From NCBI GenBank assembly GCA_026874595.1, contig CM049321.1, positions 3,644,979 to 3,708,978 on the forward strand: a stretch of DNA of 64,000 nucleotides, given 5' to 3'. Each line of letters opens with the position of its first letter. Position 1 is the stretch's first letter. The stretch comes from Sipunculus nudus. Lineage: Eukaryota; Annelida; Sipuncula; Golfingiida; Sipunculidae. Below the pieces are notes generated by a model, which was not told the DNA's origin, did no database searches, and saw only the letters and a list, made by a program, of their open reading frames with translations. Made by a program: the position numbers and the translations under genes. Positions 39,665-53,346 of the stretch are shown in pieces.

Positions 39665-40230
39665 AGGAGAGAGGAGAGTAAGAATGGGAATGATTAAAAA
39701 AAGAGAGACTGAGAGAGAGAGTAATAATGATTGGAAGAAAGAGAGATTTTGAGAGGAATACAGAGATGAGAGAGATAGATGGAGGGTTTAGATGCATGAT
39801 GTGTGGATGAGAATGATTGAATGAATGAATGAATTAATGAATAAGTCTATTAGTTAGAGAGAGAAGGAGTTTTTGATAGAAAGACTAAGAAAGAGGGAGA
39901 GAGACTGATTGATTGATTGAGAGAGAGAAAGAACGATAATGGTTGAGAGAAGAGAATAATAGTGAGAGGGGGATGGTGGATAGTGTTTGCATGAGAAAGA
40001 TAATGAACTATTGAGGGAGAGAGGGGAGGGAATGATTGAGAGAATGAGAGACTGAGTGAGAGAGAGAGATAATGATTGAGAGAATGAGAAAGGTGTGCAT
40101 GAGAAAGGTAATTACTGAATGATAGAGAGATTGAGAGAGAGAATGATAATGATTATGAGAAAGAAAGACTGAAAGGGAGGGAGAGAGAGAGGATGAGAAT
40201 GATAATGCTTCAGAGAAAGGAAGACATAGA
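37041..40230 (+). repeat. (GA)n-based satellite with 1.36-kb higher-order period
   Basis: This is the same family and strand as 30680-32750. GATAGTGTGTGCATGAG recurs at 38121 and 39484 with the same downstream order (GAGAATG-TAATGAGAGAGAGTTTGA, AGATTTTGAGAAGAG, TGGAGGGT), a spacing of 1363 bases. A long (GAAT)n run lies at 38930-39000. Ser/Leu-rich frames on the minus strand are low-complexity by-products. Confidence 0.8.
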
Positions 40231-41479
40231 GAGAGGGAGGTTGAGACGTTATGTTGGGTTGGGTTGAGAAATACTGTTTTCTAATCCAAATCAGCTTTGC
40301 AATTGAAACTCTGTCCAATCAAAGGCAACATATATTATGACAGTTTAAATTTGCCGTCCTTAACAATTGGCTTCCCGCCACCAAGCTGTCCTTTGGTATA
40401 ACCTGCTAAAACACATGAAACAACACTTTATTTCACTGGTCTTACCATTATTTGAAAAACGTGCGATTTGATAATGTTCACTTTAACATCTTCTCACAAG
40501 GCCTGCACTGAATGAGTCACTTAGGGCCAAGCAAACTTATTCTGAATTTCATTGTTTTCTTGGGTAGTCCTATTAAAAATTTGATTTGGACCGATTATAA
40601 TATTAATATGAAACCTTTTAAGTCTCTCCCTCTTTTCCTTCCTCCCTATCTCACTCCCTCTCTCTACTCCTATCAAATTTTCTTTTTAACTTTTAATTAT
40701 TCTTTTTTTTGGGATCTCTCTCTCTCTCTCTCATCTAATGACTTCATTTTCCTATAGCCTTTCCTTATTTTCTCATAACATTTTTCACTCTCCTTCTCTA
40801 ATGCTCTCTGCTCTATCTCATCCATTCACATTTTCTTTCTCTCTTTATCTCTCATCTCATAGTTCTTTCTTCTTTCATGAAAATTTTTGATGCACCCTAA
40901 CCCCACAATGCTCACTCTCTAATGCACTCTCTCTCCCTTTCTTTCTCTCATTAAATCACTTTCTTTCTCTCTCATCCAATCACCTTTTCTTTCACTCTTC
41001 TAATTCTCTTTAATAGTAATTTTTTCTGTTATTTTCTTATCTTTATGATATGCATATTTAAAGTTATATATAATATATCAATAATCCTAAATAGGTCATG
41101 ATTTGTTTCCAAGAAGCTATATATTTGACCTTTTATTACTTTTTATATACTAGTAGAGTAATCCATCATCCATCTTTATATATTTGCTCTCATCATGACA
41201 TTTCTTTCACTGTCGGAAATGGAAGAGAGATGATTAAATATGTGCAATTTTGCATTATCTCCAAACAATTTATTCATATTTGTAAAGATGCATTCGACCA
41301 CATTTCTTGAAATACACAGCTCTATACATACAGTTGAGATATTTGCCCATGCCTATTTTGTTGTGATTTTGTACATTGTTTTACCGGTACATAGTTCTAT
41401 TTTATATCTTTGTAATTTTATAATATTCGATAAAAATGTATAACTTCCTACCATTTCTTTATTAACATTGGCTGTTAAT
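40231..41479. other. Unique DNA with a pyrimidine-rich patch
   Basis: 40620-41000 is C/T-rich with CTCTCT runs, so the pyrimidine strand has switched back to plus. The rest is unique AT-rich DNA with no supported gene. Confidence 0.5.
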
Positions 41480-41640
41480 AAAGTGGAGTGAGCCGGTATA
41501 GAATGGGATTTTAGTTGGTATGGCTGAGGTGCGAGTTGGTAAAAGTGGAATGTACTGGAGTGTGCCATTTGCCTAATTGTGAGTTAGTACGGAGTGAGTT
41601 GGTATGGTGTGAGCTGACAAAGGTTTGAGTTGACCTTGTT
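41480..41640 (+). repeat. GAGTTGGTATGG minisatellite
   Basis: Degenerate units on GTGAGTTGGTA recur about eight times (for example at 41506, 41530, 41580, 41598) with spacing of roughly 15-25 bases. A separate GGCAGATATGG pair follows at about 41738 and 41825. Confidence 0.5.
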
Positions 41641-42042
41641 GTGCTTCCACTGTAATTACATGGCCAATACAAATTGGGACTAGCTATGAAGAAGCCCGGT
41701 AGCCGAAATGGTGTAAGTCCCTCCACTCAAGGCGTGGCAGATATGGTCGACTGGCCAGTGTCGAGGCCAAAGTGTGGCTCAGTATCTTGCGGCCAAAATG
41801 CATGCCCCCCCCCCCTGCGCTCGGGGCAGATATGGTTTGGCAGCCTAAATCACCCTTTATATTATTAATACCTTTTGATGCACTAGTTAGGCTTGTGATG
41901 TCAAGCTAGAGATGCTTAATTGTATATTTCAGTTTATTGTGTCGTTGGAGATGGAAGGCTGCACATGCACTTTGAAACATATATTTCACTCTAAGCAGAT
42001 GCCACAGATGGCAAAATGCCCATGTCCTAACATTAATCCCAG

Positions 42043-42045
<3 letters not shown>

Positions 42046-42092
<47 letters not shown>
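42046..42092. repeat. (TA)n microsatellite
   Basis: Pure alternating TA. Similar tracts lie at 8709-8768, 11131-11214, 16038-16086, 17421-17448, 19360-19410, 20993-21042, 45020-45121, 45383-45430 and 45926-45973; smaller ones lie near 251-290, 5911, 6608, 42788, 51917, 54570 and 61017. Confidence 0.95.
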
Positions 42093-42095
<3 letters not shown>

Positions 42096-42789
42096 TACCA
42101 CGTATATTTTGCATAATTAATTTGTAAAAATTACTTTGACATGCTAAATTCAACCACAGCATGAAATCTTCTAAAATACTCCTTAAATTACTTTCAAGAG
42201 AAGTTTAGTTTATCGAAGAGAAGAAAGCTTTACAATTAAGGAAAATTATTCAACAATTTACAACAATTGCAGAACACTTGCAGGTGAGTCGGGTGTACCG
42301 CCGGTAAGGTTGTCATTGGAGGGGGGGGAGGCTAATGCGAGAATATTTGTACACCTACGATAATAACAATTATGGAAAATACTTTTCTCAATACCTTTTG
42401 CTGATGTAGCAGTTCAGGCATAGTCAGTGAGTCACTATTGACCCTTTTGATAGTGTTGTGTGTCGGTATTCCAGTGCATCCCTGAGCGATAATACGTTTA
42501 CAACTTAGTACAAGGCGTTGTCATCACTGCCATCAGTCATTTTACTTCGTGTCTCCTGTTGAACACAAAAGGTTCCCCGGATCCCTCCTCCTCTGATATA
42601 ATAAACACCAGTATAAGCAAAATGAAATACGGGATTTTCTCAGGAAATTATGATGTATCGGCCTTTGTCAAGAAACAATTTATGCGACTCCAGTTTTGAC
42701 TGAGCGGACAAACGGACCGTTTCTTATCAAAGGCCTCCCCTTTCATTTTTATGTGTTGCAACAATAACCAATATATATGAAACATAAAT

Positions 42790-42821
<32 letters not shown>

Positions 42822-43259
42822 TATGGTATATGAAACCGATAACATGTAGCACCTCGTGGCGAAATACGCCTATGCAGGTACCAATTTTTAGTGCCATCCC
42901 GTTTCACCAATGGGCGCTTCTGTACAGGGTTACATATTTGTGTATATATTCGCGAGAAATTTATATCGTATTTTCTTTCACAAATATAGAATATCTTCTG
43001 CAGGAGTGAGGCATATTTGTAAGACGATAACACCAGGCGCACTCTGTGACAGGACTTCCCCGAATATATACTTATGAAACATGTATAAATTTGGAAAAAC
43101 ATAGGACCGTGCAGATTATACATAAGGAAGAATTGCTAAGGTTGAAGCCTTATCAGACTTGATATTTTGTTTCCAATAACAATATATATCAATGGAATGA
43201 TATTTCATCTTGTGTCTGTTTTAATGACAGAGTCACTCGATGGCTGGTTATTGCATGTT

Positions 43260-43330
43260 GGTTCGTTAAAAATTAGGGCGACGCAAAATTGTTGCCCTAA
43301 GTATGCTGTTGCCTTAATTCGCAATATATG
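43260..43330 (+). repeat. Outlying GTTGCC/GGGCGAC motif patch
   Basis: TTAGGGCGACGC, TTGTTGCCCTAAG and TTGCCTTAATTCGC lie together here. They resemble the core of the 16.5-21 kb repeat family, about 22 kb away. Confidence 0.5.
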
Positions 43331-43362
43331 GCCTGAGGTGTGACCTTAAGTATCACTTTAGT

Positions 43363-43400
<38 letters not shown>

Positions 43401-43432
43401 GATGTATGAGCTGCCATGCTGGTTCATTGTTT

Positions 43433-43615
<183 letters not shown>

Positions 43616-43886
43616 GAACATTTTTTCCTCACTCATAGACTCATAAGAAGAGCGTCACTTGTGAATCGAATCATTTGTTTTGAATTGATGATGGGTACAA
43701 GAAATCAGTTTTGTGTGTATAAATTGTTACCTCCAGATTAAAGCTACGGGAATGAAACTTGATGTAAACATGACCGATATTTTCACAATTTAAACTACTT
43801 CCGTACAATAACTTTTTAATAGATATTTAGTAGTCCGGAAATAATTTCCAGAATATTCTAAGAAAAATTGTATGGCACCCACAGCA

Positions 43887-44670
43887 ACGCCCGTATGCTT
43901 CTCTTCATTTGAATATATGTTGCCAGTTGAAATATCGCATATCCCGTTTGGTTATCTTTCTCTGTGCGCTGTATCAATCTTCATTTTAACTTGGTAAACA
44001 TGGAAACCGGTCGTTCATGATCAGCTTTAGTGCAGTGTGACGTAGTAATGATAGACAAAACATCCCTTGAAACTTATAAAATGAGACCAATCAAAAACGC
44101 CATTAGCAAGCACATTACCTTCTGTAACAACAGTGAAATGGATATAAATATGGATATGTTCTTTTTATCTACCTAAATAAAATTCAATTTAAACATTAAC
44201 TAATTTACATTAAAATGAGCAGGAAATTGTAACGTAAAAGATGCTTTCTTTGCTAAACAGAAATTTGACATGTATACATCATTCCTCGAATTTTCCAAGG
44301 AGAATTTATGGTAGTTTATTTTGTAAACAAAGCTGTCGTCACAAACAAGACTATTCAAATCACACTAACATGCTCAATCGCTCCTTCCCAATACCGTTTA
44401 GGTGTCCTAGAGAATCGCATTTTTAAACATAAGTGAAACAATTTCTAGCTGTATTATATAAAATTGCCCTGGAATAAAAATAATGCACGGTGTCAGGCGT
44501 TAACCTTGAAGCATTGATGAGGGATCACTTCAAGTTGTATGCGAAATGTTTCTTCAGGTCAACGTGGGGGGTATTTTGCAGGATGTAAACAGGATTGATT
44601 TACAGAGGTGTCGAACGCCGGATATATGTTCAAATTCCGCGATCTACCCAATAATTTCCCCTGAGGAAAA
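43887..44670 (+). repeat. Dispersed repeat B, copy 2
   Basis: This is a shorter homologue of 9932-10808, lacking about 100 internal bases. It ends at TTTCCCCTGAGGAAA, where copy 1 continues into the LTR-like segment. Confidence 0.7.
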
Positions 44671-44689
44671 TCTAAGCCACCTTTAAGCA

Positions 44690-45013
44690 ATGGCTGGTCT
44701 GACTAAGAGCACATAGTTAACTAACCCCTCCCTTTCTTTGATACCCCAGCGGCTCTGTTTTCAATTGGATATACACAGGCCAGTTCTGAAGAGACATCAA
44801 CCAGAGTAATGGGTATAGCTGGTAAGCTAGCCCCGGTGACCCAGCGATGGATCACACTGACAGCTTTATTTACTGAGTTCAAGATAATCACTCACTCTGA
44901 CGAAGGCTACAGGGGTAGCAGAAAATTTAACAACGGGCAGTATATGTGATCTAAATAATATGATTGATTCTAATGTGGGCGTTGATGTCTCTCTTCCGTT
45001 TATTTTCATTGAC

Positions 45014-45015
<2 letters not shown>
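44690..45015 (-). repeat. Dispersed element C, copy 2
   Basis: This is the inverted homologue of 11228-11570 (CACTCTGACGAAGGCTAC, ACACTGACAGCTTTATT). It directly follows repeat B copy 2 and precedes element E copy 2, with (TA)n in between. Confidence 0.65.
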
Positions 45016-45059
<44 letters not shown>

Positions 45060-45121
45060 TATGTATATATATATATATGTTTAAATATATTTGTATATAT
45101 TTATATATATATATATATATA

Positions 45122-45379
45122 TGACACTGCAAAAAAAACACTGTAACTTCACGACAGACAGTTAAATGTTAACATATTTACCTGACGATCGCCGGAGTGT
45201 GAACATCTTCAATTTGGGCGTGAAACTAAGAGTCCTGACATAATGCTTTAACGTACGTCTCTCTACACGTTTCCACTTAATTACCACCTGACGAAGAAAT
45301 CTGTGTGCGTCGAAAGCTGTTGTGTTATTAAAAACAAGTTAGTCTATCTAATAGGCGTCACTCTTTATTTTTACCTTCG

Positions 45380-45382
<3 letters not shown>
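45122..45382 (+). mobile_element. Dispersed element E, copy 2
   Basis: This is an inverted homologue of 8769-8960, again set between (TA)n tracts. It has CTGACGA at 45182-45188 followed by GTGAAC, and CTGACGA at 45288-45294 followed by CGAAAG at 45311-45316. The two cores are 106 bases apart here and 93 apart in copy 1. No protein coding is seen. Confidence 0.4.
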
Positions 45383-45430
<48 letters not shown>

Positions 45431-45433
<3 letters not shown>

Positions 45434-45922
45434 TAATATATATATTATAGATATATATAACTATAGACTTCTAAGTTCAACTTAGATTTACAATCCTTGT
45501 CGGTGACTGCATCGTTTACCTTTTACTACGTATTAATAACCTTCATAACACGTTTCAGCAATATCCAAAAACTTCGGTCTCGAAAGTATCATGGTTAGAA
45601 CCTTCCAAAAATGTCTTGATTTTTGTGTTACGTTACGTAAGTCTATAGTTAAACTAACCCAAACATACTTTACATAAAAATAATTTACCAATGTACTTGC
45701 CAACGCTGGCTTTGAAATATAATAAATAAAACGTTATACTCCCTATACACACGTGATCTGTACAGTATAGAAAATAAAATGAAGAGTCAAGTTGATATTT
45801 ATATTTGGTTATCATAAATATCTGGTAAATATACGAAAGTCTGCATCTTCTATGTTTATGTGATGAGTGCCACTTTGCATTTAGTTCAGAATTTGTAGAA
45901 GTGTGAAAAAACTGACCAATAA

Positions 45923-45974
<52 letters not shown>

Positions 45975-47087
45975 TAATATCATATAAGTTGAGATTAAAG
46001 TCCTACAGTGATCGAGCTATAGGTCACAATGGTTACACCCTTAGCCTCCACTTCTTGAATATCTGTCCCTCTGCCTCAGTATAATCACCATATTATATAT
46101 TTAACATGTTACTGCAATGTTAAGTGCAACAATAACAATGTTATGATGTTGCATAAAAATGTTTGTAGGGCTAGGTATTTGGCAAACTGTATGGCCTACC
46201 ATTAACTATATCAAAACGATTCAGTCGTGAAAAAAAACACCACTTCCAATATCGGTGGACCATTTCTGGTGCCTTAAATCCTTGGTGATATTTTATTATC
46301 TCAGAAAACTAGGCCATTTTTTTGGTAAAATCATTGATTAAATGTCCAAGACAGAGGGAGGAAATCTCCGCAATCCTCTTCTTTACTGTCATCTTTTCCC
46401 CTTACGATTTTCTGTGTCCTGTATGGTGAAAAAATAATGCCGTCTTCTTATTCTGTAAAGTAACATTACAATGTTGATTATTTTTATATGCAATGAATAC
46501 ATTTATCTGAACTACTTGATGATTTAAAATCAATGGCATTCAGAACAAACGAAAAACAGGTCATAGAACTCCTACAAAGCATGGCACATTACAATAGAGG
46601 CTGATATTTACAATTTTAAGTCAAGATTTTGAAGGAGGGCTTGTTTGCCAACTTTAAACTTTGTATATGACCGAAAATATATATCTTATTAAAGCATAGT
46701 TAATTGATGCACACACATATTTGACTGTTGAACTAATAAGAGCTACACCTAAGGAGTGTCAGATTTATAATTAATCATGAAAATCCATCAAAACCCCGGT
46801 AAGTTATCGCGGCGACACTAAAAGTCAAAGGCCGGGCGGAGAGTGGGGATACCATAATACTCCAGTCATATGTCGGACGTGTATCAACTAAACATACATA
46901 AAACAGATGACATAACCAGTCTATTCCAACCATGGAACTGTCTATAATCAACAGACTTGCAAATTTGTAGGCAATACAGGAGTTCACTGCTGATTATCTA
47001 ACACAATTGATACATTTTGGTAGATTGGAATATATTAAAAATATGTAAACAATTAAAAAGCTGGTTGTCACCAACAGCATCGTTTAC
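45431..47087. other. AT-rich DNA, nothing recognised
   Basis: There is a (TA)n tract at 45926-45973; otherwise unique sequence without supported genes. Confidence 0.4.
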
Positions 47088-47207
47088 CTGGCGGTGCTTA
47101 CTATTATCGACAATAATATAGCAGCAACTAGGTATACCCGTGTAATTACAGCTCCATGAAATGAGGGAGGCATGGAATGATGCCTGGAGTAAAAGCACCA
47201 CCACCAT
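47088..47207 (-). CDS. Tentative exon open in two frames
   Basis: This 120-nt segment lies between ATCCCAG and a CAG|GTAAAC donor. In one frame it starts with ATG directly after the acceptor and reads a signal-like MVVVLLLQASFHASLI, then a segment with SC and CC, ending in phase 0. In another frame it starts with one base, which fits the phase left by the VWD exon at 53347-53427, and reads WWWCFYSRHH and then a hydrophobic YLVAAILLSIIV stretch that could be a membrane anchor. Only a transcript can decide between a start exon, a C-terminal anchor exon of the VWD gene, or neither. Confidence 0.25.
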
Positions 47208-48199
47208 CTGGGATCAAGTATTTGGAAACATCACATGATTTTCATACAGATGGAAACTGTGGACAAACCAGTCTTGTGTATAAGATTACTTTATAGAAAA
47301 TTTTGGAACATTTCAGTCCAATACATCGATGGACAATTGAGTAGAAGGTCCTTAGTATGAACCATGGTAGTTTTAACAAGCTGCATCACTGATAGATAAA
47401 TAGGTGGCACCACCTATTTTTAAACAAGCTGTACATGTGTCAGTAAGACATTTATGCCCCAGTCACTGTCATTTGTTTCAGGAAATCATACCCTGAAACT
47501 CAGGTCAATAGCTATCACACTGGAGTGCATGGAAGTGTATTATAAAAATAGTAACTTTTTCACAAGGTTCTGTATTTTCCGCGTAAAATGTGACCGATTT
47601 CAGTGAATGTCGAAGCTATTAGCTGGCTTTCTCAGGGATAAATACGGAGACACGCACGCTTATTAAGTCAACATGTAGAGCGTAATAATTTTAAACAGGA
47701 AGCGGCCAGTGCGACCAAGCAATGCAATGTTTTATTGGTTTAAAGTACTGGCCTACATCATGAAATGAAAATATCTTTAAAACCAGGGTTTGAATATATT
47801 TAAACTACAAACACATGTTTAAAGTTTAGCATAAAATACAACAAGATAATAACATGGATGAAATAGTTATAAGACCTAGCAAGGTAAAGTTTACTGAAAT
47901 AACAAGCGGCAAATTCATATGTCATGACATTTTCTTGATACCACTACCTTTACCCGTGTAGAATGGCACTGACTTAATTTGAAGCAGTGACACCGGCCAA
48001 AACAAAATTCTACGATCTGCATCAAAGTTCAGAGGTAAGCGTACAGGAGGAAGTGCTTGCAGTAATTAGTGTCAACTATCAATTACTGGTAATAAAGATA
48101 AGAACAGTGCCGACTGACTGACCAGCGGCCTCCACAAGCCTGTCAATCAAAGATGTGCCGTGCACCTCCAGTAAATAGTTAATTAATAAGCAAGTGACA

Positions 48200-48650
48200 T
48201 TACCCAGTTCGTTCTCGCCGAGCTGACGGTGATCCTGTATATACCCCACGTGGGGTTGACATCGAAATTAAAATGCTTATAGTTCCAATTGATACGCTAT
48301 AACGCCAGGTAAGTGCTTTTGTGACAGGATAGATATAACAAATTACAATAAGGTCACCGTTTTTCACAAAAATGTCGATTGTACGATTTTTGACGATTAT
48401 CAAACTTTAAGGGAACAGCCCTAAATATTCTTTTGCTGCTGTCTCCAGCTGATGCATCGCGTTACGATAGTCTAAAGTTAGCCCTTTTTAGGGTATATAG
48501 GATGACAGAGGAAGGGTACCGAGGATTATTGAGATCGAGCATGTCCGAGCGTGGGGAAGCCCAGTCAATTTGCTGCTAGCCTTAGCGGCTTCTGGAGCAT
48601 TGGATTGAAATTTCAGGATCTACGTGAATGATTACGAAAAGATAATTTCA
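48200..48650 (+). pseudogene. Gypsy-like LTR retrotransposon Gag relic
   Basis: The clearest part, from about 48430, reads LSPADASRYDSLKLALF, then a TEEGYR box, then RLLEHWIEISGS after two stops. YDxLKxALL followed by a TEEGYR-type box and a W-I-E-x-S segment is a common pattern in animal Gypsy-type Gag proteins. The open stretch from 48200 (GDPVYTPRGVDIEIKMLI) may be an N-terminal part but is uncertain. No protease, RT or integrase is visible nearby. It is in opposite orientation to the relic at 61.2-62.1 kb. Confidence 0.45.
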
Positions 48651-51600
48651 CGAAGCCCATGTATATAAATTATTACCTATAAATCTGCATTCTAAAGAAC
48701 GCAAACCTCCGCTTTGTGTTTCCCAAACTGTGTTTGTAATCACTTATTCGGACCATATCCCAAGGTTCATTCGTGCATAATTAAATGTACATGCTTGATG
48801 ATGCTCCTGAATTCGTATCATGAGTCGGATCCACGATAAAATCTAATCAATTCTTCACTTTGCAAATTCACGAAATGCCTTAAATATTCAATGAAATTAC
48901 GTTTATGATTGTGAGAGTTATATTGTAAACAACACGACAAAACGGTCTTGCCGGGAACAGGACCGAAGTGGCAGAAGTCCATTTTATCGAGTGACTGGGG
49001 TAAAAGATCTATTTTTTTTGCACATCTATCAAAACATTGCCCGGATGAATCAGTTTCTTATTAGTTTGTTGAAAGGATAAAACAATTATCATCCCCGTTT
49101 CATACTGTCATTATACAGAAGTGATTCACTCTAAGTAGCAGGATGGTCAGTTTTATTTAAATCGTTTCGAGAGTTTAAGGTCACCTTTTTGGTAAATAAC
49201 AATCAAATAAGGAAACCAATTTGATTAAAGGTAAGATCAGATATACTTAAACGATGGTGTTGGAGGAGTGCTTACGTCAGTGCTTATAGAACCCCCCTCC
49301 CCCGATTTGTCAAATAATTGTGGTCAGTTGTCTCTTAAATACAAGATTTGGGATTTTGATATTTAAACAACTTCGATAAAATAGGATAAAGTCATATCTT
49401 AAATTCAGCCAGTACGAGTATAAAAAGTGTCAATGATAAAATCCAATACTTTAAATAAGATGATAAGTTGATATAAATTTAAACGTAAAATTCTATATAT
49501 AAACCTTAAGGACACCGATTCCCTCACAGCGATTCCTTGACACTAAACCATATAACCTAAACAAGCAGTGCATGGGTTACTGTTTATGTTTGCAAAAAAA
49601 TGTTCAAAATTAAACGTGACTCCGTGTACCGATTGACATAACTCAGTGTTAGCTCTGATCACACAATGAAGAGGTAAGAATGCAGCAAATTAGTTTCATG
49701 ATTTGGCGCAAGGTGGCGGTACCTGCTTAAACGTTTCGACACAGCAAGAGCAAGTTTTATGGCTCTGTTAGTAAAATGAATTATAAAATTTTAACAACAA
49801 CATCAACTTGGTCAGGATAGCCGCCGGTATTTATTTAAGCTCAATAATATGCCTGAAACTTACAAATTTGCCAATGGTATAAATAACATGTGTGGAAGTG
49901 TCAACGTCTTAGGAGAAAAAAAATCGAATTGGGCGTAATTAGATGGTTTCAGAATGAATGTGTATCATTTCCTCTGAGCGAAACTATAAATATAATGTAG
50001 CTTATGTTCTTTGACGTCTACTGATGTAATTTATTTGAAATTTTGACTCATAATCAGGAAGCGATTGGCTATATACGGACTCAAAATCACTCAGGATTAA
50101 ATGAGAAAATTAATTTTGTTTTGTTATGTTTCATTGGTTGGAAAATGGTATTTTTCTGGTCAATTGTTCTTGGCTCACACGCAATTCTATCAGGTGCCCT
50201 GTATCAGGAACTGAAGCAAAGATTCAATACACAAGGAATGCAAATGCGGCATGCGGTGTTCCTAATGTGGCATATTGTTTTTATATGTCGCTCCGATATA
50301 CAAGGCGGAACGGCATAAAATAAATACATGTAGAGCTACGTTTTGCCGGACACGCATTTGGTGTATTTATTTTGTATGGAAACAGGTTCAGACTTAATAA
50401 TATGTATAGCCAATGTCAATATGACTGTAACAATGATCAGAGTATATTTTTGCTTATCATACATCCACACACATATGCATGCATCTCACTTTTTATATCT
50501 CTCTCTGTCTCATTCACACTATCATACACGTGTTCGCTCAGTCTCATTCACTATTATCCCCATCTGTCTACACACACGCACACACCATCTCACACATGTG
50601 TATATAAATTACATCGATGACGAGAAGATATAAGCGGGTGTACTGATATTCTTTATTAAGATCCAGACTCCATCTGAGTGAATATGAAATATCGAAACCT
50701 GATACATATTCCCCAAGCTTATGCAACAGTGATTATGGTTAATTTCATCAATATAGTCTTACCACCGAATAACAGTAATATGTTAACTTCGGAATAAGCA
50801 TAAAATATCCCACGCCTAAATACTGGGTATAATAAAGCAATGTTCTATATCAATGTCCAGCCGGATCATCTATGATGTTCTGATAATTATATCGCGGAGG
50901 GCAACGTTGATTCATGATACAGTCGGTGCTTTGTACAAGACTGGTTCCCCGGGATCACGTGACACTCATCTGTTTGTCACTGGCAGCTGGAATTCAGAGA
51001 AAACAGGACTCGTGTACTTATTATAAGAATTATGCAGTATTACAGTATTCCGTCAATTTAGGTCCCTGGCGATACATTGTCTTACAATGGGATGCATTTT
51101 GCTATACTGTGCGCACTATATGATATACCATACGTTCCTGATATACTATAATTTAGATTCCAGGAAAAAAAATTCTTTTACATATAGAAATGTATATTAT
51201 CAAACACCTATAAAACTGATTTTCTAACAATCAATCACAATTTTTTCCGAATGATACAGATTGAAACTTGAGAAATAAGACTATACGTGCCCCTAGCCAA
51301 AACGGTCAGTTTTTTACCAATGTGAATGTCTCGGTTCACCCAGGCTAGGTCGTGATAGACAGCTGGTCTTATTTGACCGGTTATCTTTCAAACAGTTTCA
51401 AAGATTTTTAGAGAAACAAAATACGTGTCCTCAAAAATATCCGCGCATTTGCCTTGTAGAGTGTAATCGATAAATGCCAAATAATTTTAATCTGGTACCT
51501 AAGCATATGTCTTTATAATAACGGTAAACCACTACACCATATCAGCGCCATAATGTGTTCATTTAGGGAAACACATAACGTTTGAGTAAGGCATTGAAAC

Positions 51601-53346
51601 TAGATAATTCCTTTGCATATTCTTATATATTTGAGTGGATTGACAACGAGAATATATATTGCTCACGTTGGTGATCTGATATATAACCAAGGTTGATATT
51701 TAATCGAATAGATAAATATCTAAAACTTCTAAATAGTTCTGTTGTGGTTCAAAATGTACCTGTGTATTTCATCACATATTCTTCACTCAAGGGAGTTCTA
51801 CCGTAACAGTGCATCTTATTAAAAGGCACTGCACAATCAATCGTGCTCGGGCACATTTTGTTTTTTTTTTTAACTCAATGAACTTCCTCATGTTCTCAAC
51901 GATTATTTGTTTTATATATATATATATATGGGGCGACAATATTACACTATATTCGTTTGCTAACTATGGTAACTAGGCTCCATGAGTTATTAAAGTCTTA
52001 ACTTCATACTGTACTGCACCAGTTTTCAGGAATCGGCTGCATATAAATCTCCCAAAATCAGCGATTGTATTATTTAGCCTGAAGGTCTTAATATGCATTA
52101 GATACTTTTGTTCAGTTTAGCTTTAAAATATATACTAAAATAACTCCTAAGGAGTTACACATAGTTTGTTTTCCACAATATCCTCAACTAGTTCTGCTGT
52201 ATCGAAATATAGTTTTGTTGATAGTTTGAAGATTTTAACATTTAAAGCAACTTTTTCCATGTTCTCTTTTTAACAAAAAAGCGCGGTATAACTTACATCT
52301 TGAAGTGAATATAGCTTTAACAATAACATTATCTTAGATTATACACAAATGTCTCCGGGCGTTTTATCTGTCATTTTTCTTTCTATTTAATTTTAATTAA
52401 ATAAAAAAGAACTCTTGACCAACTTACACAATGATTGATGTTTTAAATGGATGGTAACTGCTATTTAAAATAAGAAAAACAAAACAAAAGGTGTTTTAAA
52501 TAATATGCTTTCAACTGTACGTGCGAAATTTGTTAGCTTATGCTTGGAAGTTTATGAGATATAACCTTCTTAAAATGATATAATCCCCTGAACTAATGTT
52601 TTGAGGAAATGGTCAAAACTTGCTTGGGGAGGGTAATGTTGCCTGGTGGGTCACCGAAATGTGAATGCAAGGGACAGTTGCATACGATGAATCCAAACCA
52701 TGATCTAATTTTATTCCCTTACTCTTTTCTTACTCTTAACTGTGTTGTATGTATGACGGTGCTTATAATGTCAGGACAACAACATTTAATTAGGTCCCCT
52801 AACCACCCTACCTTACACTGGTTAAGGTCAATAAAATGTGCAGAGCTTATCAAGGTAAGCAATGCTCAAGCTATGCCCTCATGTATCAATCAAGTCAAAG
52901 CTCAATTTGCCAAGAAAACAGTGACTGAAGATTGTGTTGGTTCTCTCAGGGTATTAATGTGATTTTGTTAAACCCATATATAGGGCTAACAGGTCAGTTG
53001 AAATGGTACTTTATTTTTTGAATAACGTACGAAATTGCCAATAACCAATTTTCTTCAAAGGTGGATAAAAAATGACCTAGCATATAACACATTTTCTGTT
53101 AAATTAACTTTTGACGATTGATGACGATAATGAGACCTTAAGTGATTAATTAATAGAGATCACCAGCATGTTTGGCACCATAACCTAATACAGATGGTTC
53201 CAGCATTAATATCGACTTGGGGCTTACCTACATTATATCAGCAACCTGCCCCCTTCGATGCCAATTAAAAATCAATCAACTGTGTAAATTGCTTAGTATG
53301 TCAGGATCAGGATATGAGGGACATGTTTCGCTGGGATGTTACTTAC
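48651..53346. other. Likely intron of the VWD gene or intergenic DNA
   Basis: No exon could be supported. A 17-base palindrome (TAACTCCTAAGGAGTTA, about 52140-52160) and a short (TA)n at 51917 are present. Open frames at 50043-50318 and 52609-52962 on the plus strand show no family features. Confidence 0.4.

Noticed and set aside
30656-39797. Ser/Leu/His-rich minus-strand frames of up to 201 residues
   Set aside because: Same low-complexity origin in the GA satellite; they appear in parallel in more than one frame.
48196-48312. Plus-strand CAG|GTAAGT donor with an open segment before it
   Set aside because: The only long open frame has a stop two codons before the donor, and the region is better explained as the Gag relic.
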